A DNA stretch of 64,000 nucleotides, from positions 8,169,565 to 8,233,564 of the forward strand of contig NC_044931.1 in the NCBI RefSeq assembly GCF_003576645.1. The letters run 5' to 3'. Of the stretch, positions 25,811 to 35,828 are shown piece by piece. Origin of the DNA: Ipomoea triloba (taxonomy: Eukaryota > Streptophyta > Magnoliopsida > Solanales > Convolvulaceae). A program made the translations under genes and the position numbers. The stretch's first letter is position 1. Each line of letters opens with the position of its first letter. The notes below the pieces were generated by a model. That model was not told where the DNA came from. It made no database searches and saw only the letters and a program-made list of their open reading frames with translations.

Positions 25811-26663
25811 ATGATGAAGCGTAAAATGAAGACAATTCAGGATGAATTCAAGGCAAAAATTAGTCAAGAATGGAGGGTCAAAACCATAGCAAGTTCAACA
25901 GAGAATTGGAGCAAAGGGCTGTCCTATATGCATCACAACTGCTCACCGCCAATTGTTCATAGGGATGTAAAATCCAGCAATGTTCTTCTAGATTCTGAGT
26001 TCAATGCCAAGATTGCAGATTTCGGCTTAGCCAGAATGTTGATGAAACAAGGTGATCCCAACACAATGTCCACCTTTGCTGGCACATGTGGGTATATAGC
26101 TCCTGGTGAGTCACTATACATATGTTGCCTCACTATCTAACTAAATTTGTCTTACAAATAATGAATTTTGCAAGTTAAACTTTTGTTTAATAATGTTGAT
26201 CTCAGAGTATGTAAAGACTAGAAAAGTGAATGAGAAGATTGATGTGTATAGCTTCGGGGTGATCCTTCTGGAACTGGTGACGGGAAGAGAGCCGAACGAT
26301 GGAGATATGGATTGGTGCCTAGCTGACTGGGCACAATACTATGTTGTAGAAGAAAACCCCATTGAGGATGCTTTAGATGAGGAAATAAAGGAGGCAGAGA
26401 ACATAGATGTGATGTGTGGAGTGTTCAAGCTAGGGATCTTCTGTACTGGTAAAACTCCAGCTCAAAGACCAACCATGGGAGAAGCCTTGCGGATCCTCCA
26501 ACATCCCAGCCCTCTATCACCATATGGCAAAGAAATAAGTGTTAGTGAGCGTGATGTTTTACCGCTTATTAAGTGTTCTAGTAGTGAGGGGATATTGGAA
26601 GATGAAGATCATTGTTTAGAAATACAGGATAGAAACTGTGAAATTTTGGACTTTAGGCAATAG
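25811..26663 (+). pseudogene. LRR receptor-like kinase 3' fragment (HSL1-like)
   Basis: Two exons, 25811-26105 and 26206-26663, joined across a 100-bp intron (GTGAGT...CTCAG, phase 1, splitting the Glu codon of the APE motif). Exon 1 encodes the catalytic loop [14 protein letters not shown] and the activation-loop start [10 protein letters not shown]. Exon 2 continues EYVKTRKVNEKIDVYSFGVI, LLELVTGREPN and ends with an acidic tail. Motif order fits the C-lobe of plant LRR-XI (HAESA-like, HSL1-type) receptor kinases, membrane Ser/Thr kinases for peptide signals. The glycine loop, the VAVK lysine, the LRR ectodomain and the transmembrane segment are absent. The sequence before the catalytic loop (from about 25775) looks like scrambled N-lobe remnant. 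It should not be an active kinase. Start chosen as the first ATG; the true 5' limit is unclear. Confidence 0.85.
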
Positions 26664-26693
26664 TAGATTGTAAATAAAGCAGTTTTTTATTTT

Positions 26694-26793
26694 GTAAATA
26701 AGTGTTCTGGTAGTGATGAGGTATTGGAAGATGAAGATCATGGTTTACAAATAGAGGATAGAAACTGTAAAATTTTAGAATATAGGCAATAGT
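26694..26793 (+). pseudogene. Duplicate of the kinase C-terminal tail
   Basis: About 30 bp after the pseudogene stop, the last ~100 bp of its coding sequence and the start of its 3' UTR appear again: AAGTGTTCTGGTAGTGATGA, GAAGATGAAGATCATGG, GAGGATAGAAACTGTAAAAT and TAGTAGATTGTAAATAAG. It is in the same orientation with several substitutions. A local tandem duplication of the gene end. Confidence 0.8.
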
Positions 26794-26865
26794 AGATTGT
26801 AAATAAGGTCATTCAAGAGTGATTTTATAGAGAAGGTAATTCAAAAGGAATCTATACGGTATATA

Positions 26866-27170
26866 AAAGGAAAATCCTCATTTTAAGCTTGCCGCCCAAA
26901 ACAGTCTACAATATTTAGAATGCGATTATTTCCTATTTTCCTATTCGTTGTACAATTCTACATTACAATTCCTATTGTACTACAATTTTACATTACAATT
27001 CCTATCATACTACAATTCTATCGTAATATAAGATACAACCTGCAAATTCCCTTATATAAATCCACGCAGCATTATAGCTAAAACCCCACTAAATTGCAGA
27101 CCAAAACACTCTGGTTTGTGTAATATTATAAAATATGATAATACAATTCCTAATAAAATATATATTTTTT
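26866..27170 (-). repeat. Satellite-core relative, reverse orientation
   Basis: Contains AAAATCCTCATTTTAAGC, GCCGCCCAAAACAGTC, CTAAATAT-like sequence and then alternating ACAATTCCTATTGTACTAC / ACAATTCTACATTACAATTC stretches. This is the reverse complement of the 32713-33090 and 34519-34725 blocks, which read ATAAGGTTGTATCTTATTAC through TTTTGGGCGGGAAG. The ending AATACAATTCCTAATAAAAT is also satellite-like. Confidence 0.7.
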
Positions 27171-28371
27171 CCATACTTCTCTCGATCCCTCTCTTTTTTT
27201 TTCTTTTATTTATTTGTTTTGTGCTCTCTTTTTCCTATGTTTTTGTGGAATCGTTCATTCAGTAGCATGGAATTGCAATGACACGAAACTAGCCTCTGGC
27301 ATATTGAGCCCCATGGTCATGTAAGCTTTCTCCTTATATATTAATGCATCTCTCTATTTGTTTAGTACCTAAAATATTGTTTAATTAATGGTGTTGTCAA
27401 GTTTAGTTTTTCAAGTCAACAAAATATTTTCGTATTCGTGAACTTTTCATTCTAGAGCTAGGGCAAGATCCTCATTGATTCGAAGTTTTAATCACCATTC
27501 TCACTTCACCTATGGCTAGAGCATGCACACCATCAGGATTCAGGGCTCTATAGAAACTTCATGATGGGAAGGCTTTGAACAAAGTTTAAATATGAAGACC
27601 TTCATAAAGTCTGCATATTGGAAACCAATGCCTCTTTCTTCTTTCCCTTCTCTTTTTGATAGTCTGCACTCAAGATTTATCCATTTTTTATTTTTAAATT
27701 TTCTTTTAAATGGAAACAAGCTTGATTGGAGAATCTGTAATTATGCACGTTCAATGAAGGTGAAAGGTGGGTTCGCTTAGTGTCTTTTGTGGATGATTTT
27801 TAGAGGTGGTGGTGATGAGTTGAAGAGGTGGCAACATTGAGAGAAGGATTTTTCCTATTTTTATTTTATCGTACTTTAATTTTTAAAAAAATTAAAAATA
27901 TAGAAAAACGACAATGCAATAGATAGATATTGACATATCATCATCACTAACATGTTTGCATGGTTAATGTAATGTCTTAGGTTAATCTGGTTAGTCTATT
28001 GAAGTGTGTTGATTTGGGCGAACATATCGAATGCTGGGAATGAAGGTGGAGATTAAGATTGGCACCAATCGCAGCATTTGCTTTGTTTCTTCTACTTGAA
28101 TTGCAAAACTGGGCAGAGCATCTATGGACTTGTGGCGCCTGTTTGAACACAAGTTTTGTTTAGAAACTTACACCATCAATCATTCCGATCCGGCCATTAT
28201 ATTAGAGGATGGATTTAGAAAACCATGTTTATCATTACTATATTATTAGAAAAAATCTCACTTTCTATGCTTATAACGTTTTTTCCTCCAAATTATTCAT
28301 TATCTCCTCAATTATTTTGAAAGTGATATTTTCTACCTTCTATGTTAACTAGGGTTTTGGATTATCAATCA
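27171..28371. other. Unannotated AT-rich region
   Basis: No gene, RNA or clear repeat recognised. Short open frames such as 27592-27780 have no recognisable composition. A pyrimidine-rich CTCTCTTTTTTTTTCTTTT tract lies near 27185. Confidence 0.5.
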
Positions 28372-28432
28372 CTACTTCAATACTATTATTAAAAACAAAA
28401 TCTCCTTTTTAACTTTAATTTCCGCCCAAGTA
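28372..28432 (-). repeat. Dispersed satellite-core copy (reverse)
   Basis: TTCAATACTATTATTAAAAA, CAAAATCTCCTTTTTAAC, TTTCCGCCCAAG: reverse complement of the core of the 246-bp unit. It lies just outside the left arm of the long inverted repeat. A forward core copy sits in the mirror position at 31266-31322. Confidence 0.65.
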
Positions 28433-28440
28433 AAGGCTAT

Positions 28441-28960
28441 ATGGTGAAAAGAAATATATACTTAAGGTATAAAAGTATAATTGCACAGATATTAGTATAA
28501 TTGCCTAATAATTATTATGATAATTAAGCTAAACATGGGTCGTCGTTGGATTTATTTCTGTAATAATTACAATTAAATTATTTCTCCTTTTTTCTCATAT
28601 TTATTTTTGTAATAATATAACTACATAAATTATATTAGATATTGAATTTTAAGATAATTGTAGACGAACGAGTCATATATTACTTAATTAATTGAGTGAT
28701 ACTTTTGCACTAATCTTATAATCAAATAAATGTACACTTTCAAATATTAGAATTTTTTATAATTTCATCTTTAATTTTATTATCTAAATATATAATAAAA
28801 TTTTTTACATCACACGGGTAATTGGGGCCGCACTTATTTGTTTGAATTCAAAGGATAACATCAGAAAACATAATCGGTCCAACCCATTTCATCAATTGCA
28901 CGATATAATAGTCTTTGTTATAATTTATATAATTGTATATCGATCAAAATCTATAATATT
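28441..28960 (+). repeat. Left arm of a long imperfect inverted repeat
   Basis: Reverse-complement matches, in mirror order, to 30435-30965. Matched blocks include TATACTTAAGGTATAAAAGT, AATAATTATTATGATAATTA, GATAATTGTAGAC, CTTTTGCACTAATCTTATAA, CATCACACGGGTAATTGG, AATCGGTCCAACCCATTTCA and AATTGTATATCGATC. The arms are about 520-530 bp and diverged, with indels. The arm ends where GATCAAAA is followed by TCTATAATATTAATAAAAAC, a Helitron-like start. Confidence 0.75.
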
Positions 28961-29400
28961 AATAAAAACAAAATTCTCCATTTTAACTTCCCTCCCAAAA
29001 TACTCATATACTATTAAGGTTTGCGTAATATTGTAAAATATGGTAATACAATTTCTATTCGTACTACAATTGTACATTAAAATATGTTAATACAATTTCT
29101 AATATAATATATTTTTTCCTACTTTCCTATCCGTAATACAATTTTAGATTAAAATTACTATTCGTAATATAATTGTACATATAATTTCCTACAATATAAT
29201 CTATACTATTAAGAAAAATAAAACCCTAAATTTTAACTTCCCGCTTAAAACAGTCCTATACTATTAAGATTTGTGTAATATTTTAAAATATGGTAATAAA
29301 ATTCATATTCGTACTACAATTGTACATTAAAATATGTTATTATAATCTATACTATTAATACAATTTCTATTCGTACTGCAATTGTACATTAGTCCAGCTA
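28949..29400 (-). repeat. Reverse-oriented satellite-core fragments
   Basis: At least two partial units in reverse orientation. One is TCTATAATATTAATAAAAAC with TTTTAACTTCCCTCCC, GTTTGCGTAATATTGTAAAA and TATGGTAATACAATTTCTAT. The other starts TCTATACTATTAAGAAAAAT with TTTTAACTTCCCGC. A third start, TCTATACTATTAATACAATT, lies near 29345. They resemble single diverged 246-bp units outside the array. Confidence 0.75.
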
Positions 29401-29610
29401 ATCTCAGTGTTAATTGTAAGCAAATTTCTTATTTTAATAGCGTACCTAACCAGAATAATACAGAAGCATAGTTGCTCCAACCAAATAGGTTGTTCGATAG
29501 TGCTCAGTCATTGTTAGAACCAGCTGTTTGTGTACTAGCATTTAGTACAGCTAATCTCAGTGTTAATTGTAAGCAAATTTGTTATATTAATAGCGTACCG
29601 CCGTACTTAA
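29393..29610. repeat. Direct repeat, spacing about 153 bp
   Basis: CAGCTAATCTCAGTGTTAAT, then TGTAAGCAAATTT-TTAT and TTAATAGCGTACC, occurs at about 29395 and again at about 29548. Nothing coding is recognised between the copies. Confidence 0.75.
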
Positions 29611-30250
29611 CTATTTTATTTAAATAAAATGAAAATTTTAATTTTCTTCCCTCGGGTATGAATAATTGCAGTAGCTGGTAGTAAAGCTTTGTATGGTGGA
29701 TTTATGGTTTGTTCTCCAACCTATTAATATGCCTAGAAATGGTAATACAACTCAAATTTAAATTATTTGCAATAACCTTTATCATTTTATTATATAAATT
29801 TTGATTTATTTGTTGTTTAAAATTATTGATTTATTTCAATTAATTTGTTAATTATTATGTACTTATTTGATTTTATTGTCAAATTAATCAATACATGTGC
29901 GACATGAACACTACAGAATGAAGAACATATTTAAGTTGTGACTGTTTGTGTAAGGCATAATCAAACAATGAAAATCTATCAAAAGTGCGCACTCCTGAAT
30001 TTCNTCTGTTTGGTAAATTAGTTGTTTACTAGTAGCTGATTGAATGTAAAATGACATTTAAGCGTATGAGTGTATTGTATTATTTCAACCTTTAAATATA
30101 ACAAGAAGATAAACTCTTATTAATAAATAATTATAAAATTTGGATATCATCTATACCTTTTTTAAGGACATAAGTTAATTATTTTTGTTTATTTAACTCT
30201 TATTAAATTATACTAGTATTCTAAAACAATTTTTATTACGTATTTATTGT
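29611..30250. other. AT-rich spacer, centre of the mirror region
   Basis: No gene or repeat unit recognised. A single N at 30004 marks an ambiguous base or a contig join. Confidence 0.5.
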
Positions 30251-30268
30251 CTATTATTATTATTATTA

Positions 30269-30314
<46 letters not shown>

Positions 30315-30336
30315 AAACTGACAAACCCATCACCCG

Positions 30337-30400
<64 letters not shown>
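30251..30400. repeat. (ATT)n microsatellite, two tracts
   Basis: ATT repeats at about 30251-30314 and 30340-30400, separated by AAAAACTGACAAACCCATCACCC. In one frame this reads as poly-leucine, which is an artefact. The second tract is followed by TTTTCGCCCGTTCGTTGCAC, which resembles the hairpin region of Helitron 3' ends. Confidence 0.95.
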
Positions 30401-30434
30401 GTATTTTCGCCCGTTCGTTGCACAGAATGGATTT

Positions 30435-30965
30435 GCTATAATATTTTAATAATATTTGGATCGATATACAATTATATAAATTATAACATCAAATATTATA
30501 TAGCGCAATTGATGAAATTTGTTGGACCGATTATGTTTTATGATGTTTTCCTAACATGAATTAGAGCAAATAATTGTCCAATTACCCGTGTGATGCACAA
30601 ATAAATTTTTTATTATCTATTTAGATAATAAAAATAAAGTTAAAATTATTAAAAAAAATTATATTAAACATGTACACTTATTTGATTATAAGATTAGTGC
30701 AAAAGTATTACTAAATTAATTGATAATATATGACTTGTTTGTCTACAATTATCTTAAAAAGATCAATATGTAATATGACATATGTAATTATATTATTACT
30801 AAAATAAATATGGGAAAAATTAGAAATAATTTAATTATAAAAAGATCAATATGTAATATGACCAATGTTTAGTTTAAATATCATAATAATTATTATACAA
30901 TTATTAATAGTCAATTACACTAATATATGTGAAATTATACTTTTATAACTTAAGTATATTCATGT
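30435..30965 (-). repeat. Right arm of the long imperfect inverted repeat
   Basis: Mirror partner of 28441-28960. It reads TTTGGATCGATATACAATTA, GCGCAATTGATGAAATTTG, TTGGACCGATTATGTTTT, CCAATTACCCGTGTGATG and AAGATTAGTGCAAAAGTATT, then TTATAACTTAAGTATATTCA. The CCCGTGTGATGCAC segment recalls Helitron 3'-end hairpins, but no CTRR terminus with a matching stem is convincing here. Confidence 0.75.
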
Positions 30966-31089
30966 TCACTGTATCGCATTTAGTTTTTTCTTCCTCCTTG
31001 ATAGTTGAATGAATTAATTGTAATTATTATAAATAATCTAACAACACATGTTTAATTAATTTTTTTAAGTTTAAATAATTTAAAGTTTT

Positions 31090-31736
31090 CAAAAGGAAAG
31101 TGTAATTAACTTTCTTAAAAGTTTTTTAAAAATAATTTTTTAGTCAATTAGTAATGTCATTTTCCTTTCCAATTTGCCTAATTTCTATTTCTTTTTTCGT
31201 TAGAATATTTTTATATTTTCAATCAATTAGTAAAATCAGTTTTCTTTTTCATTTTATCTTTACTATTGTTTGGGCGGAAATTTCACAAAGGATTATTTTA
31301 TATTTATTAATAGTAGTATAGATATAGAAGTATAGATAAGCATTTGAATTATTATTATTGATGTAAATAATAATTAATAAATTATTTTTTCTTATAAAAT
31401 GTGGTCGAATTTGTTTTCATTATTCTCACAATTATAATGGTTTAATTATTGTCATAATTTGGTAAATAAAATTTTGTTACCAATTAAAATTTATTAATTT
31501 TTTACCAATTAATTAATAATATTAGTTTATGCAGTATAGAACACATCTAGTATTGAACAAAATTTTAAGAAGAATTTACCAATTAGCTGATTGCTATCCA
31601 CTCCTCTAGGAGCCTTTAACGATCCAAAATCTTTAAATTTGAACATGTGTTTCTAAATGGATGCAAGTTCCCTAAGGAAGATCATAAAATTTAAAAAACC
31701 AAGCAAAAAGCTAAAAAAAAACTCAAAAAAAAAAAA
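31090..31736. repeat. Duplicated 647-bp block, SINE-free copy
   Basis: Starts CAAAAGGAAAGTGTAATTAA and ends in a poly-A run before the single N at 31737. It is repeated at 31738-32500, which is 763 bp, exactly 116 bp longer; the extra bases are a SINE and one target duplication. A diverged relative of its right part occurs at 33466-34017 and 36207-36752. It contains a forward core copy, TTTGGGCGGAAATTTCACAA to AGTAGTATAGAT (31266-31322). Confidence 0.9.
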
Positions 31737-31737
31737 N

Positions 31738-32500
31738 CAAAAGGAAAGTGTAATTAACTTTCTTAAAAGTTACTAAATACCTTGTGGTCCAGCAGCACCC
31801 GGTTTACACTCACATGTGGAAGGGAGTGGGTTCGAGCCTCAACGGAGGCAGTAGCACTCAAAAAAAAAACAAACTTTCTTAAAAGTTTTTTAAAAATAAT
31901 TTTTTAGTCAATTAGTAATGTCATTTTCCTTTCCAATTTGCCTAATTTCTATTTCTTTTTTCGTTAGAATATTTTTATATTTTCAATCAATTAGTAAAAT
32001 CAGTTTTCTTTTTCATTTTATCTTTACTATTGTTTGGGCGGAAATTTCACAAAGGATTATTTTATATTTATTAATAGTAGTATAGATATAGAAGTATAGA
32101 TAAGCATTTGAATTATTATTATTGATGTAAATAATAATTAATAAATTATTTTTTCTTATAAAATGTGGTCGAATTTGTTTTCATTATTCTCACAATTATA
32201 ATGGTTTAATTATTGTCATAATTTGGTAAATAAAATTTTGTTACCAATTAAAATTTATTAATTTTTTACCAATTAATTAATAATATTAGTTTATGCAGTA
32301 TAGAACACATCTAGTATTGAACAAAATTTTAAGAAGAATTTACCAATTAGCTGATTGCTATCCACTCCTCTAGGAGCCTTTAACGATCCAAAATCTTTAA
32401 ATTTGAACATGTGTTTCTAAATGGATGCAAGTTCCCTAAGGAAGATCATAAAATTTAAAAAACCAAGCAAAAAGCTAAAAAAAAACTCAAAAAAAAAAAA
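31738..32500. repeat. Duplicated block, copy carrying the SINE
   Basis: By eye the same sequence as 31090-31736 apart from the insertion at 31772-31887. The join between copies is one N, which suggests two alleles or contigs were placed in series rather than a biological tandem repeat. Confidence 0.9.
31772..31871 (+). mobile_element. tRNA-type SINE with 16-bp target duplication
   Basis: 100-bp insertion flanked by the 16-bp direct repeat AACTTTCTTAAAAGTT (31756-31771, 31872-31887). It contains a box A-like GTGGTCCAGCAG near 31784, a good box B GGTTCGAGCC at 31829-31838 and an A-tail of about ten A ending in C. These are the parts of a plant tRNA-derived SINE (RNA polymerase III promoter, mobilised by LINE machinery). 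The uninterrupted target is present at 31108-31123 in the neighbouring copy. Family not named. Confidence 0.85.
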
Positions 32501-32712
32501 GGCAGCATACTAACAACATAAAAATGCATAACAATAAATACAAAATAAAGCAATATGACCAAACATGTACATGATTTTACTCCTATTAAATAAAACCATA
32601 CAAATTGAGCAATATTAAATAAAACAATATCTTGACCGCAACAACAGAATTTGCAGATTTGAAGGTGGAGAGGTCTGGAATAATTGCACTGCGTTTTGCG
32701 TTTCTCTTTTAA

Positions 32713-33095
32713 ATTTCACAATATAGGATTAGGGATTTATATAAGGTTGTATCTTATTACAATAGAATTGTAGTATGAAAGGAATTGTAATGTAGAATTG
32801 TGATACAATAGGAATTGAAATGTAGAATTGTTATACAATTGGAATTGTAATGTAGAATTGTATACTGAATAGGAAAATAGGAAATAATCGCATCCTAAAT
32901 ATTGTATGACTGTTTTGGGTGAGAAGCTTAAAGTGATGATTTAGTTTTTATATATAGTGGTCTTATTACGATAGAATTGTAGTATGATAGGAATTGTAAT
33001 GTAGAATTGTACAACGAATAGGAAAATAGGAAATAATCGCATCCTAAATATTGTAAGACTCTTTTGGGCGGGAAGCTTAAAGTGAGGATTTTGTT
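32713..33095 (+). repeat. Satellite-core relatives, forward orientation
   Basis: Two blocks. Each has TAGAATTGTAGTATGA-AGG, repeated GGAATTGTAATGTAGAATTG, then GGAAATAATCGCATCCTAAA, TATTGTA-GACT and TTTTGGG-GGAAGCTTAAAG with GAGGATTTTGTTT. They are the mirror partner of 26866-27170. Similar blocks recur at 34519-34725, 35446-35645 and 37262-37462. Confidence 0.8.
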
Positions 33096-33210
33096 TAAGT
33101 ATTTTTAATTTTTTAAAGACTAATAATTATAAATTATATAATAATTTAATAGTTAATACTAAAATATTAAATATTAACCTAAAAAAATCTGAAGTTTGTA
33201 CAATTTAGGA

Positions 33211-33248
33211 TTATTTCACTCAAAACGATGTTGTTTTGAGTGAAATAA
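33211..33248. repeat. Perfect 16-bp inverted repeat (hairpin)
   Basis: TTATTTCACTCAAAAC, 6-base loop GATGTT, then GTTTTGAGTGAAATAA. Perfect in copy P; in copy Q the loop side is one base different (GATGTTTTTTTGAG). It lies just left of the GC-rich cluster and could be a terminus or internal stem of a small DNA element. Confidence 0.8.
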
Positions 33249-33271
33249 CCCATTAAAAAAAAGAACAATAG

Positions 33272-33462
33272 TTAATCGACCGACTAGAAGGCTTAGTCGG
33301 TGCCTAGTCGGTCTTGTCGACGCCTAGGCAGAGCTTAGGCGGCCTAGGCGGTCGCCTAGCCGGCCAGCCGCCAGACCACCATTTAATGTGATACGCTAGG
33401 CGGTCGACCAGCGCCTAGCGCCTAGGCGGGGATTAATCGGCGCCTAGGCGGGATTTTTGCAA
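33272..33462. repeat. GC-rich cluster of CGCCTAGGCG palindromes
   Basis: About 190 bp with many overlapping CCTAGGCG, CGCCTAGG, GGCGGTCG and GTCGGTGCCTAGTCGG units, able to fold on itself. It ends GCGGGATTTTTGCAACACTG. Copied at 36009-36200. It resembles the inner part of a short hAT-like or other non-autonomous DNA element, but I could not fix its ends or a target duplication. Confidence 0.6.
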
Positions 33463-35803
33463 CACTGATTAGTATTGTCCTTTTCCTTTCCAATTTTCCT
33501 AATTTCCATTTATTTTTTTGTTAGAATCTTTTTATATTTTCAATCAATTAGCAAAATCAGTTTTCTTTTCCATTTTATCTTTACTATTGTTTGGACGGCA
33601 CATTTAACAAAAGATTATTTTATATTTATTAATAGTAGTATGGATATAGAAGTATAGATAAGTATTTAAATTATTATTATTGGTGTAAATAATAATTAAT
33701 AAATTATTTTTTCTTATAAAATTAGGCCGAATTTGTTTTCATTATTCTCACAATTATAATGGTTTAATTGTTCTCAGAATTTGGTAAATAAAATTTTGTT
33801 ACCAATTAAACTTTATTAATTTTTTACCAATTAATTAATAATATTAGTTTGGTGGATTCAAGAAAGCTGCTATCCACTCCTCCGGGAGCCTTTAACGATC
33901 CAAAATCTTTGAATTTGAACATGTGTTTTTAAATGGATGCAAAGTTTCCTAAGGAAGATCATGAAATTTAAAAACCAAGCAAAAAGTTGAAAAAACTCAA
34001 AAAAAAAAAAGGGCAGCATACTGACAACATAAAAAATGCATAACAATAAATACAAAATAAAGTAATATGACCAAACATGACCATGATTTTATTCCTATTA
34101 AATAAAACAATATATAATTGAGCAATATTAAATAAAACAATATGACCAAGGAGATGTTATTTTTCTCAATGTTTTCGAATGATCCCGTAACAACATATGT
34201 TTGGTATAACACATGTCCTTTCCATTGCGCTAACTATACCATCAAATAAAGTAATAACACTACATTCTTTCACAAAATTATTGAATTTATAATATAATCC
34301 TTCTTTCTATATTTAATTATTATGTAAATTATATATTAATTTGTAATACCTAATACTAAAATTGTTAATAAGTATAGTTATCATTACTCAAATTGGAAAC
34401 ATTACCTGGGAGTCATGGAGTAGGCACTCCAATGTCTGTTGGTTGACTGCGGAACGTTGATATTCTCGAGACAAAACAAATAACAACGAATCAATCAAAG
34501 CCTTATACAAATTTTCTTCGTATTAGGGATTTATATAAGGTTGTATCTTATTACTATAGAATTGTAGTATGATAGGAATTCTAATGTAGAATTGTGGTAC
34601 AATATGAATTGTAATGTAGAATTGTATAATGAATAGGAAAATAGGAAATAATCGCATCCTAAATATTGTAAGACTGTTTTGGGCGGGAAGTTTAAAGTCA
34701 GGATTTTGTTTTTATATATAGTATTGAGTATTGATATTGATTGAATGATTGATATATAATAAAGATAATAAAGATTGTTTTAATATTATTCTGAATTGTA
34801 TTGTTTTAATATTATTCTATTGTTATACGAATTGTATTGGAATTGTAGTATAGGAATTGTATTGTTTTAATATTATTCTATTGTTTTAATATTATTCTAT
34901 TATTTTAATTGTTTTAATGTACAATATTTTGGGCTATTGTTTTAATATTATTCTGAATTGTATTGTTTTAATATTATTCTATTGTTTATACGAATTGTAT
35001 TGGAATTGTAGTATAGGAATTGTATTGTTTTAATATTATTCTATTGTTTTGATATTATTCTATTATTTTAATTGTTTTAATGTACAGTATTTTGGGCGGG
35101 AAGAAAGATTTCGTTTTGGAGGATTTTGTTTTTATATATATAATAATTTTATTGTTTTAATTGTTTTAATGTACAATATTTTGGGCGGGAAATAGGATTT
35201 CGTTTTGGAGGATTTTGTTTATGTCTTTCTATATTTAATTATTATGTAAATTATATATTAATTTGTAATACCTAATACTAAAATTGTTAATAAGTATAGT
35301 TATCATTACTCAAATTGGAAACATTACCTGGGAGTCATGGAGTAGGCACTCCAATGTCTGTTGGTTGACTGCGGAACGTTGATATTCTCGAGACAAAACA
35401 AATAACAACGAATCAATCAAAGCATTATACAAATTTTCTTCGTATTAGGGATTTATATAAGGTTGTATCTTATTACTATAGAATTGTAGTATGATAGGAA
35501 TTCTAATGTAGAATGTGGTACAATATGAATTGTAATGTAGAATTGTATAATGAATAGGAAATAGGAAATAATCGCATCCTAAATATTGTAAGACTGTTTT
35601 GGGCGGGAAGTTTAAAGTCAGGATTTTGTTTTTATATATAGTATTGAGTATTGATATTGATTGAATGATTGATATATAATAAAGATAATAAAGATTGTTT
35701 TAATATTATTCTGAATTGTATTGTTTTAATATTATTCTATTGTTATACGAATTGTATTGGAATTGTAGTATAGGAATTGTATTGTTTTAATATTATTCTA
35801 TTG

Positions 35804-35828
35804 NNNNNNNNNNNNNNNNNNNNNNNNN
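35804..35828. other. 25-N scaffold gap
   Basis: Fixed-size gap at the join between a partial and a full copy of the duplicated block. Confidence 1.

Larger units (their letters stand above)
33080..35222. repeat. Long duplicated block, copy P
   Basis: Matched in order by 35829-37960: the GC-rich cluster, the TTTGGACGGCACATTTAACA block, the CATGACCATGATTTTATTCC region, GGAGTCATGGAGTAGGCACT and the GGTTGTATCTTATTACTATA block. Part of it, from TCTTTCTATATTTAATTATT on, is present a third time at 35226-35803, which then runs into a 25-N gap. Copy Q has single-base losses in homopolymers. Contig duplication in assembly is likely. The minus-strand frames near 34000 and 36900 are the same low-complexity frame in two copies and I do not call them genes. 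Confidence 0.85.

Noticed and set aside
30269..30559. 96-codon frame with a long leucine run
   Set aside because: It is the (ATT)n microsatellite read in one frame.
30574..30610. Helitron 3' end at CCCGTGTGATGCAC
   Set aside because: The stem is imperfect and no CTRR lies at the right distance in the expected direction; kept only as a resemblance.
31772..31871. Functional tRNA gene at the box B motif
   Set aside because: No cloverleaf can be formed around it; A-tail and target duplication identify a SINE.
33870..34212. Hydrophobic minus-strand frames (also at 36706-37011)
   Set aside because: AT-rich low-complexity reading; duplicated with the block; no domain, and phase not preserved between related copies.
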